Below are positions 38,401 through 51,400 of a stretch of DNA of 64,000 bases, piece after piece. Positions within the stretch are counted from its first letter, which is position 1. The number at the start of each line of letters is the position of its first letter. Below the pieces are notes generated by a model. That model saw only the letters and a program-made list of their open reading frames with translations, did not search any database and was not told the DNA's origin. The position numbers and the translations under genes were made by a program. The stretch comes from Acanthosepion esculentum (taxonomy: Eukaryota > Mollusca > Cephalopoda > Sepiida > Sepiidae): NCBI GenBank assembly GCA_964036315.1, contig OZ038496.1:15275024-15339023 (forward strand). The letters run 5' to 3'.

Positions 38401-41400
38401 GATTCAATGTTCAGCAGTCAGTAAGGAAATTGATGACAACTGTTTTGATATACACAATGTGTGCCGGTTGTAGACTTCAATTTGCATGGCCATGCAGTTA
38501 ATGCAGTCAAATATAGTGACACAATGGACATATTGTGGTAAACTGTTAGTTGAAAGGGGATCAGGTGTGCATAAGGACATCATTCTGTTGTGACACAATC
38601 CCCATTCAACAGACAGCCAACTTGACAAAAGAGTGACTTCAGTGATATGGTTGGTAAGTTTTATCATATCCACCACATAATATGAAGGAGTCAAGCCAGG
38701 ATTGTCATCCGTTTGAGCTTGTCAAACGGCACTTATCCAAAAGCGGTTTCATGCAGATGACCTATTTTATGTACGAAGGAGACAAGGGCATCAATCTTGG
38801 TGTTGACGCCATATGGAAAGTAGCATAGTAGCGTGAGTAATGTACGCACAATTTCTTTTTATTTCTAAATTAATAAACATATTGGATTTGAACTTTATTT
38901 TTCAGAGAGCTCTCATAATTTTTGTTAAAGAAAGAAAAAAATACAACAATACTATCCACTCCAGAGGATGATAATGGTTCTCTTTAAGAAGGAGGAACAT
39001 AGTGGATTTTTTTTTCTAAGATAGTAAGGAGTTGCACATCCAGACCCACCCTGTTGACATTCCCCTCCAGAATCCAGCAGCCAGGTAAGGTATGCCAAGG
39101 AAGGCTGGTGAAGGATCAGTTGCAATGGATGGTCAGACCAAATTTTCAATAAAAAAAAAATAAATAGCACGTTAAAACACGGGTTTGAATTCAGAGCTTT
39201 ACTTCTAGACTATTTCTCTGCCAAAGCAAGAGAACTTAGTTTGCCCAGTGACTCCACCAATAACTGGATGAAGATGCTAAGCGAATACAAGAGATTCTGG
39301 CCAGAATTTGAATGTGGCATGCCAGTTCCACTTATTCTATATCATGTCTCTCCACAGATTCCTTCTGTTTATTTCTTTATCTGAAAATTATTATGACTCT
39401 TTGGAAAAGATAGTGGTGTGGTTTCAAGTTGCTTTCTTCATAGTTTTGTATAGAGAGCGATCCTTCTCCCATACAGGCAAGTCTGCTCTACTATTTAATT
39501 CATAACTTGGTAGGGTGAAAAAAAAAAAAACCAGATTCATGCTTTTCCCAAGAGTATGTGTGCATAAGCGAACACAATAGACAAGGTTGGAATTTGAACT
39601 CAGTTCAGCAATTCCATTTTCAGTAATGATAACATTTACCAGCTCATCCACTTCCTGAGTGAGAAAATTTAAAATCAAAAAAGACAAACTGCATGGAACA
39701 AGTTTGTTTCATGATAAGCTATAATGAACTGTAATGTCTTGACAATTAAAATATTCACTTTCTAAATCGACCTTCTTAAACAGTGACTTACAAATGCAGA
39801 TTCATATGACTATTGCCTTTTCTTTTTACTTCATTTCTTTTTGAGAAAAAAAAAAGATACTAAGGTTTGTGTTGATGTATGAAGTAAGTATCCTTTAAAG
39901 ACATTAAAATTCTTGTCTTTAACTTCTACCTATCTATTGTTGAACATTCATTTAACTATTCATTTTGTACAGTCAGCTGAATTTTTACCAAATGCAACAA
40001 AGATGCAGTTTTACAGAAGGATGCTAAGAATACCATGGACTGAACATGTGAGTAATGTGGAAGCTTTAGGGGAAAATAGGAATAAGAAAGACATACTTAG
40101 AATCAGAAAGAGAAAGTTTGAATTTCTGTTACACATAATGAGGAAAAGACAGTTCGGAGAATTTGACACTCACTGGAGTAGAAGGTAACAGAGTAGCCTA
40201 CTTAATGGGCTTGTGTAAATAAATGTCAGGACAGAGACCAAGAAGGATAGTAAGCAGATAAACACTGCTTAGAGCTACATAGGATGGGAAGTTGTGGAGA
40301 GCTATGGTCAGCCACATCTAAAATATCAACATGAAAAGCAAAACTATTGTAAGATAAATATCGTTAGTATAAAACTTAAAGCAAGAAATTAAATGAACAC
40401 AGTAAAAAAATATTTTTGAGATTAACACAGCAATACTTGAACCTAAACTCATATGCCTTTACTGATCTCCAATATCTTTGTACACAAGTACATAAAAGTA
40501 AAAACTGTACACCTGTTTTAGCAGTGCAGCTATGAATGTTAATAAAAAAAAAAAAAAAAAAAAAAAGCAGTCATCTACTCAATACATTCTTTGATGCAGT
40601 CACAGGTGCATAGTAAAACACTTACCTGGCTTGACCCGAGGCAAATCAGTATCATTTAAACTTGATTCCTGAGAGCCATGATATGTATCAGAATTAGAGG
40701 AGGCAACGGCATGCTGTGAGGATTGTACTGTGTGTTTATGACGATCAGATTCGTTGTCAGTTGTAGACTCAGATTTGCTAGCACCCGTAGCAGCAGCACT
40801 ATCATTCAAGTCCTTGTGTGAGGAGGGTGGCCCTAAGGAACTTTCACCTTTAACTGCGGTGGAGGCAGCCACGTGGGAGTCCCCTCGTGATAATGATGAT
40901 GATGAAGATGACGTTGATACAACAACACCTGTTCGAGAAACGTTTTTACCAATGTGAATTGTGGAGTTGATACCTGTAGGCACATTATCTGCAAAAATAA
41001 ATACACTGAATAAATTGAACAAAACTAGTAAAACATCTTAGCATTCTCAGACTGCCAAAAAAAGAACATCTTAGCATTCTCAGACTGCCAAAAAAAGAAC
41101 ATCTTAGCATTCTCAGACTGCCAAAAAAAGAACATCTTAGCATTCTCAGACTGCCAAAAAAAGAACATCTTAGCATTCTCAGACTGCCAAAAAAAGAACA
41201 TCTTAGCATTCTCAGACTGCCAAAAAAAGAACATCTTAGCATTCTCAGACTGCCAAAAAAAGAACATCTTAGCATTCTCAGACTGCCAAAAAAAGAACAT
41301 CTTAGCATTCTCAGACTGCCAAAAAAAGAACATCTTAGCATTCTCAGACTGCCAAAAAAAGAACATCTTAGCATTCTCAGACTGCCAAAAAAAGAACATC

Positions 41401-42391
41401 TTAGCATTCTCAGACTGCCAAAAAAAGAACATCTTAGCATTCTCAGACTGCCAAAAAAAAGAACATCTTAGCATTCTCAGACTGCCAAAAAAAGAACATC
41501 TTAGCATTCTCAGACTGCCAAAAAAAAGAACATCTTAGCATTCTCAGACTGCCAAAAAAAAAAAAAAAAAGAACATCTTAGCATTCTCAGACTGCCAAAT
41601 TTATTCAACAATTACCAGGGGTGTTTGCTCTCCTCAAATGTACCTGATATTACTAATTCTGACAAAATGACATAACTGCTCTAATAACAAGCATTGGCTA
41701 ACAAAAGAATCAAGTTGATATTAAAATAATTTCATCATTGCAAAGAGGACAGCCTTTTCTATAGATTTTGAACATTCACAACACACACTGGGTATCACCT
41801 GGAGGGACAAAAATAATATACACTTCAAGTCTTTGAACGATCATTCCAAAGGATATTCTGTATGCAGAACTTTCAAATGGAAGGAGGAAGAACTGATCAC
41901 CACAACTTTGATTTAAGGACATTTGTTAAAAAAAACTGTATATCATTTAATATCAACCCTAATACCGAGGAAAACACCACCTTAAATGGACGCAGTTAAT
42001 CCGCAGTGGGCTGTTGACATATGGGACTATATTGGCTCATCATAAAGAGGTCAAGAGAACAAGAAAGAAGTACAAACAGCAGGAGTGCATCATCATGTCA
42101 CCAAGACAGGCCTGTACACGCAACATCTGTGGTTGTGTGTGCCTCTCACATATGGGACTTTACAGCAACATCAGATGCTGCATTGGAGTGACTCTTGAGC
42201 ATGGAAAATCAATGGTCTTCCAAGGCTGCGATGAAAACAAACATCCATATAAATGAAGGATTTACAACGTGATATCAAAACTGTCTTCCGTCTTGCATAT
42301 TCTGATATAAATGCAAAAGGAGACTATTGGTAATAGCAACATGTTTGACAATTAGAAAAGACTTTGGATAGAAAACTCTAAGTCAAGGCAG

Positions 42392-42447
<56 letters not shown>

Positions 42448-45400
42448 AATGTCCCATTTTTATTTCAAAAAGTGTTTATTACATCTATTCTGGCCTGCAC
42501 ATTAAAGAAATCTCAATAGAGAACAGGAAGTGTGCATTCCTTAAAAGCAAGAAATATAAAAACTTCTACCTTATCGAAATTGCATGCAATATAAAACTGC
42601 TTAGTATGCAATCAGGAAAAGAATAGGAAATAATTTTAAATGTTGTGTATTTTAATTTTAAATCCTTCTCAAAATCATCCTGTTTCAACTTGGACACCTT
42701 GACATAGTTGCATAGCAAGTTTGTCTCGTTAGAGCAAATATGATAGAGTAGTGACCTCATTCATCACTGGGTGACGCCCATACTTTCAGCCTTGTGCCAC
42801 AACTAAGCTATGCTTAAAAAAAAAAAAAAAAAAAAAATCCCCATCCTGCTGCAACTTTGTAATTTGACAAATCAACTGACAAATAACATTTAAAAAAATT
42901 TTTTTTAATCAATTTTAGTTCTAACTTAAAAACAAAATTTTAAAAAGTTGAATATTTTTTTTTCTTTGACACTTAAATTAACTGTCAGAATGAAAAATCA
43001 GACATACTAAATTTACTGACAAGAGAAATCATTTAACTATATCATTTCATGGTTAACTCCAGTTGCTGTACATGTCTTAGTAAATTCATTATCACCAATT
43101 GGAAGATAAAAAGGTACAGACCATTAACAATACCATTTGATAATCGAGCGTTTGTATTGTTGTTAGCCTGAGCTTGAGAATTCAACTTTTGTTGGTCAGC
43201 AGACTGGTTCTGATTTGACTGGCTCTTTTTACTCTTCTTTTTCTTGTGTTTGGATACCTAGAAAGAGGAGGACAAAAAAATCAGGGAAAAGTTAGGTGTT
43301 CACGGAAACTAAAATGTGGATTTTCAAAAATAAACAATGTTACCAAAAGATTAATCGGAGAACATAAATTTGGTTTAGTTACAAAAAAAAAAAAAATTTT
43401 AATTTAAAATTAAAAAACTTTCCAGCAAAACTAACAACATTTGACCTGGTCACCAAAGAAACGTGCACTCCAATGTTATCCTAATGGAATATTACACTGT
43501 TTCTATTAACCCATTCTGAAGGGACAGTTTGTTAATTGCTGCCTTCACATAAACTGGAATCAATACTTGTTGAGAATCAATCATCTGCTTCTCTGAAAGG
43601 AGTTCATAATAAACAAAATTCCTTCCTAACACACCATGTACATAATATCACTTTCTTTGGATGAAAAAAAAAAAAAGAAAAAATAATGTGGGGGATTTTG
43701 CATGCCCAACAATCACATTCATTCTAACCTGTGAAGTTTTTCATTGTCCATAATTAATTAAAAAAATAAATAAATAAAAAATTAAACATGGTCAGGTTTG
43801 TTTTTTTTTTAATGTAGAATTTACACTAGCTTAGTTAACACTTGATTTTAATATTATTCAATATATTGGTTATCTCCCCTGTTTTTATAACGCTGGCTAG
43901 TCCCAAATAATGTCTTGATTGCTATCAATCTCAACTGGTCCACCCAATCAGGGAACATTGAAAAATCACTTTTGTTAAGTCTGATCATTGTCAATACTTT
44001 CTTCTGTATAAAATGCACAAATCTAGGAATATAATCCTTATTTTACCTTAAAATAAAATAAAAAATGATTTGGAATTATTTCCTTCAACAATTTTTTTTT
44101 AAAATTACAATTTTGTTTTTTTAAAAGCATGCTGTCAATATAATTCAATGCAATTGTTTTTAACAGAGCAAGTTGAGAATAAAATGCCCTTATTGCCATC
44201 TTACAAAAGAATTAGCTCAGCTGCAACTCTTCTATGGCACATATTGGCAAAATTAGTGACAGGGAAAGTGAAATACAGATTCAGGATTCAAACTTTTCTA
44301 GTTTATAAACAGCCCTGGTGAAGTACATACTATACAGCCATGGAAAGGTTTATGGACTTCACAACTGCAGTAAGGGGTTGTGGACTGTGATTTCAACTGA
44401 GGTAGGTCGGTAGATAGATAAACATACCAAAATATTAAAAAGTAAGAGTCTCGAAATTCTATTTGCTAATCTCGAGAAAAATCTCAAATTTTTATTAAGT
44501 GAACAAGATAGTTGGTAAATACAGAATGGAAAGATTCTAGTGTCAATTTATTTCCAGGCATTCACCGAGATGCAATAGGTTACTGACAGTGAAAGAAAAC
44601 GAGAACGTGTTAGTGAAGAGAAAAGACGTATTAAAAAAAAAAAAAACTGAATACAGAAAGACAAAAGATAATGACTGATGTTACATTTAAATTTTTAGGG
44701 ATCATAGTTGAAACCGGAAGAGAGTTCCAAAGTCAAAGAAAGCAAGAGAAGTAACTATTAGAATAGAAGTTAGGGATACATCTAGCTATTTCAACAGTAA
44801 AATTATGCGACCTAACTGCCAAACTAGTACTCTGCTTAAATTTATCAAATGAAGGTACCAAAGACAAAAGCTCATCAGGAAAATTGGCATGAAAATGTTT
44901 ACAGAAAAGCACAGGGAAACTACACTATGGCAGTAGGAAAGTAACTGAGGCAGAGATGCTAAGTCAGGACTGATAACATTACAGATTCTTCTTTGGATTT
45001 TGTCAAGAATCTCAATATATATATATATACATATATGAGGAGCACCAGACTAGATGTGGCAGCAATGTTCAATGCAGAGACGAATGGTAGACTTCTGAAG
45101 GTGCAAAATGGACCCTGGTGAGAAAAATAGTCTAGCCTGACACAGTGAACCAACTTTTGTAGCAGCAGACATCCTAGCAATTGATTCAATATAATTGTAC
45201 CACAGCGGAAAACAGGAGCCCGAAAAAGTAAAATGAATTGCTATCCTGGAGGTTAGCATCAGCCATGAAGGGTAAAAATAGTTTTTCATGACTAAATGAC
45301 AGCAGTTTCAATTTGGAGGCGTTAAAGTTCACAAGCCATTTTTCATCCAGTCAGCAACAGATTGAAGGTCAGTTTTGAGATCAGCTGCCAATTTGACCTT

Positions 45401-48400
45401 ATCTAACCAATCAGGCTTACAATTAAGACAGGAGTAAATAGTTATGTCATCAGCATAGCTACAGAATTGGGTTGGTTGGTGAGATTTTGTTTAAGGTGTG
45501 TCAATACTGATGGTTCATTTTATACAACTCAGGTGAATACATATATTACATATGACGCATTTAGCAGAGGAGGGGCATATTCAACATTAGATAATTTTGC
45601 AGCAATATGCGCTTAAAGGTTTTAGGCAGTTTTGATCAACATTTCTTTACATGGTTAACCATAAGGAATTGTAAATGTAGGGCTACCTTACACTTCAGTA
45701 AAATAATATTTATTAAGAATTTATTACAGGAAATATCAAGTTTTACAGAAACATTGTTGACATTTATGTATTTAGTTACATAACAAATAAATAAAAATAA
45801 TATAAATTTTGATGTTATATTTGATTTGTTAGGTATATTTCATTTTCTCCTTTGTTATTGGCAACATTTTAGAATACTTGGTTGCAATACTAAGTTTCCT
45901 AAGTTGAACAAACTCAAGCTATTTCATTTACGCTTTGTTAACTCTTTTCCATTGTTGTTTTTAGATCGCTTTCTTCTATTCATTTTGATAGGCAATAGCA
46001 AAATTCTGAAATTTAGAATGATCTTATTCCATGTAAAAAAGCAAAGCCTGTAAAAAGGAATATTTTAAATTAATGTACGACCGAAAATAAAATGCTTTTG
46101 CAAAAAACCTTCACTATAATTATATAACAATAAGGTTATGATATTCTGCAGTGAAATCTAGTTTGTTACCACATTGTATAGTTACGAACTATAAACCTAA
46201 ATTGAGCTTGAAATATTGTGTAAGTGGCCCTAATTTTTTGTAAATGATATAATGAATAATTTGCAATGAAAAAAGCAATTTTTTATTTTTTATTAAATAT
46301 GCCCCCTCCTCCACCAAATGCATCATATACAGTTTGTTTTTTCTTCCAATAGCTGGAGGGTCTCAATATGGCAGCTACAATTCATTTTAAATAGGTTGTT
46401 TAAGTTGTCAATTTGAATCATTTAAAGCATAAACAATTTTTAAAGGAATTCAAAAATTCCTATTTCTGTTAGAAACCCTTTTATCTGACCAGGGACAACA
46501 TCTTTAAACAATGTTTTCATATTTGTGACATCGTAGTAGTTTAAGCTGATAGTTTTTACATTCAATCAGAATGTGCTTAACTGTCAAGCTATGATTGACA
46601 TAGGTGCATCAAGGTTCAGCTCTTAGCAGGTGTACAGGAGTTAGCCCTGCATGTCCAATATGAGCTCTAGTTAGTACAGCGTCCTCTCTTTGCCCTTTTA
46701 GTGATTTTGTGCTTTCCTGTCTGACATTGGATTGGTGCTCCTAAAGTTTGTTTTCTGAGAATGTGTCACATATTGCATGCCATTTGCTTTTTATACAGTT
46801 GTTAATTTTCTTTTTAAAATGTATACAAATTTTTTATTTTAGTTACTTCCATGTTACAATGTTTTTTTTTTGTTAGTTCATCTATTTTTTCACGACTATT
46901 TATGGACTGATATCCATGCTAAAAAGAAAAAAAAAAAAAGGTTTTTTTAATTTTCTAAAGGTTGTTATAAATCTCCAGCATATCTGCAATGTAAGGGCGG
47001 TTAGTTTATTTTATTTCTTCTTTCAGGGCAACCAGAGAGGATAAATAACACAAACTGTTGCTCGATCAAGATCCTTATAAAATCAAAGGCCATCCTGAAG
47101 GTTTGCAGTTCCACTGTAAAAAACAGGAGTTATCATCAGGCAGTTTCATTTGCTTTTTGTTACAGCTATCCATGGCAACCCCATTTTCTTTGGAACTTTG
47201 GATCCATCTGCATAAATTGCTTTATAGCAAAGATATTTGTTTCTTAATTCCTCAAATCTATTTTGATATTCACTTTTGTGCATTATTTTTTTCTTTTAAA
47301 TTCTCTCAATGTGAGATCTATTTCAGGTTCAGTGATCATACTAATCTTTTGTCCCCACAAAATTTAGAATGTTCTAAAAAGGAAAAAAATTAATTATAAT
47401 TTAATAAGGTATCTCCAAAAATTTACTAGAAAGGAGCATAGCATGATGAAAAAAAAAGGGCCCAAATAAAAAAAAAATAAAAAACGTTTTATCATCAAAA
47501 TGTTTGTTATTAAGAGGAAAGATCAAAGTTAGAATATTGTTTTTCTTGCTTCAGCAGATGGGCCAAAGATTAGTATGCAAAATTTAATATCTTTTTTGTG
47601 TAAAAACACATAGTTTTGGAAAATCTTGCAAAAATCAAATAATTGTCAGATTTTAATGAACTTTTTAGGACTTATTCACAAATGAATTAAATCATTTCTG
47701 AATTTTTTTTACATGTTACCTTAACTTTAAGAAATTTTGAGAAATTAAAATTTCAACCTCTTCACATTTATATTAGTTAGAAGCAGGACTCCTTGAAGAA
47801 TTTAAATCATCAATTTGTTTTTGCCAAACAAAAACACCATTTACCAAAAATCTGCTCTGAATTGTAAAAAAAAAAATTTTTTAAATTAAAAAAATGCAAT
47901 AAGCCTATGAGATTATTTAATTAGAAAGGCGATCATTTTTAGTGGCTATATTAGCTAAAAGCAAAACTCTTTGGAGAATTGAAATCATCAAATTTCTTTT
48001 GTAAAATCATACCCCATCCTGTAGAAAATCTGCTCCGAATTAGAAAATAAAAAACACAATAAAACTAAGATATTATTTAATTAGAGAAGTTTTTAATTGG
48101 TTTTATGAATATATATTAAGGATATTGTCTTAAAATAATTTTTTCAATGAAAAATGAATTTTTACAAGATTTGTTTTCATTTTTTAAATTTGAATTAAAA
48201 TAAGTTTTAAATCATAAATCCTGTATTAATTTCACCCTTTCAGATGTGATATTAAGTAAAAATTATATTTACTAATCATGAATGGAGAAAGCTTAGCACA
48301 ATTTATCAAACACCAATATATTTAAAAGAATTTGGAATTTTTATTTTATATGTGTATAAACATGCCAATTTTTGGTGATTGGGTCATCCATACACAACAT

Positions 48401-51400
48401 TATCAGAAAATAAGTGTGATAATCAATAGTAAATTTAAAGCCAGAAAGTATCTAAAATTCAATAAAACATTAGATTATGAATATTTTCTTAAATGTGTAA
48501 GATTATTGAGTACTTAAAAATTATAATTCAAAAGCACTCACATTATATTCAATTATTATTTATAACTAAAGCTTCCATAAAACAACATTAGATAAACATG
48601 AAGCTGTCATCAAGCATGTCAACAGCTTAAACAGTTACCACTACATAAAAAATGCATTTCTGCTGCGATATCTTAAACTTCAAGGAAATAATACTTGTTT
48701 CAAATCAGATTAATTATACTTTAAATCAGCTAATATTCCTCATATAAAGTTTCAGAAAAGTATATTTCATTTTTGGAAGATTTTTTAATAAAGAAAATTA
48801 CATTGGGCTAAAAAAAATAAAATCAGTTATTTTAACAAAAAAAAAAATTAAATTAAAAAAATGAAAAAATCCTCCTTCCAGTCAATTTAAATTACTTATG
48901 AAATACAAAGTATTTTGCTTATTGGAAATATTAAATGTAATCTATTAGCTTGAAATTAAAACTAAAATAAAAGCTTTTTAGTTTTTAAAAATTAATTCTA
49001 TACCTTAGGTGGTGGTACTTAAATTTAATTATCAAAAAATCTTTTGGTCTTTCCTCTTAATAATAAAGACTTTGATGATAAAATTTTGTTTTTATTAAGT
49101 TTGGAGCATTTTTTCATCATGGTATGCTAATTTTTAGCGAATCAGTAGCCATACCAAATATATAGTGATGCTGATAAGTTTTTAATGTAGTGAGTCCCCA
49201 GAACCTACGGGTGGTGATTTGGGTAGGTCCCGAGGAAATTCAATGGGTCCCAACTAAAGTTTCTTAATATTTTTATTATGTTAAACTACATGGGTACAGA
49301 CTCATTTTTTTTTTTTTTTTACCATCATCCCAAAACACAATTTTAATCATGCCAAATCAATTAAATTGACAGAACAATTTTCTTTTTTTTTAATAAATTA
49401 ATAAATTCAAAACAAAAACAGTATTTACGCTTAATTACAGTTTAATTAAGAAACTTTCTTTTTTTCTTTTTTTTTCAAGAATTATGACGAACAAAGTTTT
49501 TAAATTGACAGAACAAAAAGTTGATTGTTTGAGGTTTTATTTTTGCAATTGAAAATCTCTTTTGTCTGAAGACATTCTTTGAATCTTGTTAAATGTTATT
49601 TGAACAATGAACTGAATGTTAAATACAAATGTCTCTGCTTGTTAGTTAAAACGTTTTGCATCCATAGTTTCAAAACGTATGTTAACAGCAAAACTACAAA
49701 ATGTTTAAAAAAAAAAAAATATATATATCTAGTTCATTGGACGAATGATTCGCGTTCGGTTACAAAAAGAATATATTAGTTGCATTTTAAATTAAATTGA
49801 TGCTGTTGTTTACCTAGTGTCAACCAGTAACAATTGCTTTTACAATGTCATAGCTATTATGCATTGGTTTTTCACAATGTATTGCTTTCATAGGAAATTT
49901 TAGTTGTGTCCATGGCATGCATAGATGAGAAAGTTACTGTGTCCTTTAAAATTCTTATGTGTCATGAACACAGGACACCCACCTGTCAGCATCTCTGATA
50001 TATATGGTGATCTGAAGAGAGTAGGGTTCTGACATGTCTACTTGCCCAAGACACACTATGCATGAATGAATACCACTTTAGCTTTTACCCCAGATATTTG
50101 AAGGTAGCTAGTCAAGTAATCAGCTGTGCAGTGACCTTACAACCACACCCAGTTATGAGATGGATGATGATGATGATATAGACAATGTTCTAAAGTATTG
50201 ACCTATATACTTTTTTTTTTTTTTTTAAAAGCATTCCACCTCAAGAAAGACGTGAGTTCCACTGGTTCACAAGGGGTTAGATAGAGTGATGGTGAGAGAA
50301 AAAAAACTGTATAGGAGGAATGAGGAAAGGATAAAAGATGAACAGAGGTTCAAGACATTAATGGCGATTGACATTGCATTCAAGTTTTGTATTGGTATTT
50401 CCTAGCTGGAATGAACACATCAATGCTGGCTTTCACCCAGAAGGAGACCTCAGCAGCACATTTCGGAATGGAGGTGATTAAAACACTATATTCCAAGGGA
50501 TGTCTTGAAGCCAATCATGGAATGAATTCCAATTTGCTCGTTGATAGCAGAAAGATATTTTGCTAGGAGGAGGATAATGGCAGGGCGAGCAGCAGAAGAT
50601 GTTTACAGATGATTCAGCCTTATCAGTATTGCTAAGAGGGCAGAGCTGCATAGCACGACAAGAGTCAGGGATAGAGGTAAAACAGAGATCGAAGAGAGCT
50701 GCGTTTCCATCAGGATTACTGGAGAAATGCGTGGGGAAGTCAACCACTTGTGTGAAAGATTGAGAAAAGGGTTTGGATGCCAGCGAGGTCAGTGGCAGTG
50801 TGTTTAAGCCACCTGGTATGGTGGGCATTAAAGTCTCCGAACAGGAATATGTTTGCAAATGGGCATCTATAGTATCAGAAATACTATCCAGTACACAAGT
50901 CTTGAGAGGAAGGGGAATGGTAGAGAAAGAAGAGATAGCTGATTGAGTTAAGTAGAGAGAGACGGAGACATAAATATGAGTGGTCTGGAGATTCAAGAGA
51001 GGGTCCCCTAGCCAGTGAGAGATGTTCTTGGACATAAACTCCAGACCGTGCATGTAGACTTTAGAGTCCCTTTCTAAGTAGAGGAAGTTAACCAGGAATT
51101 GAGAAATCAGAGGAAGAGATAGAAGAGTTAGTCTCACAGAGAGCTAGAATGCCCACAGACTTTTCAAAAAGGAATGATTCTACACGGCAGAGGTTGATAT
51201 GAATACCATGAATATTAGAAAGGGAAAGGTTAAGGGATTTAGGTAATTTTTGTTGACCTGGTTTAGGTTTTCATGTTTGGTTGTTTATAGTCATAATGTA
51301 TTATATTGGTAAGAAGGCCCAAGGTAGTAGTAGTAGTAGTAGTCAGTCATTTGATGTAACATATGCAGAAGGGAAATGGCGCAGACTGCAACATAGTGTG

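Noticed and set aside
38400..38830. Possible retroelement coding remains (minus 96-codon frame and a plus frame with [12 protein letters not shown])
   Set aside because: A few residues recall retroelement proteins but no ordered set of motifs could be established on either strand.
40985..41507. 151- and 160-codon minus frames with 11-residue repeats
   Set aside because: The repeat unit is 33 bp and lacks stops in two frames, so it is open by arithmetic. Codon structure and position inside an intron argue against a protein.
41032..41598. Possible CRISPR-like array
   Set aside because: Repeats are contiguous with no spacers, and the DNA is clearly animal genomic sequence.
42870..42960. A/T palindrome
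   Set aside because: Composed of A and T homopolymers; expected in DNA of this composition.
43111..43118. Alternative donor GTACCT for exon c
   Set aside because: It leaves phase 2; joining to exon d would create a TAA at the junction. The GTCTGT donor 5 nt upstream gives an open frame.
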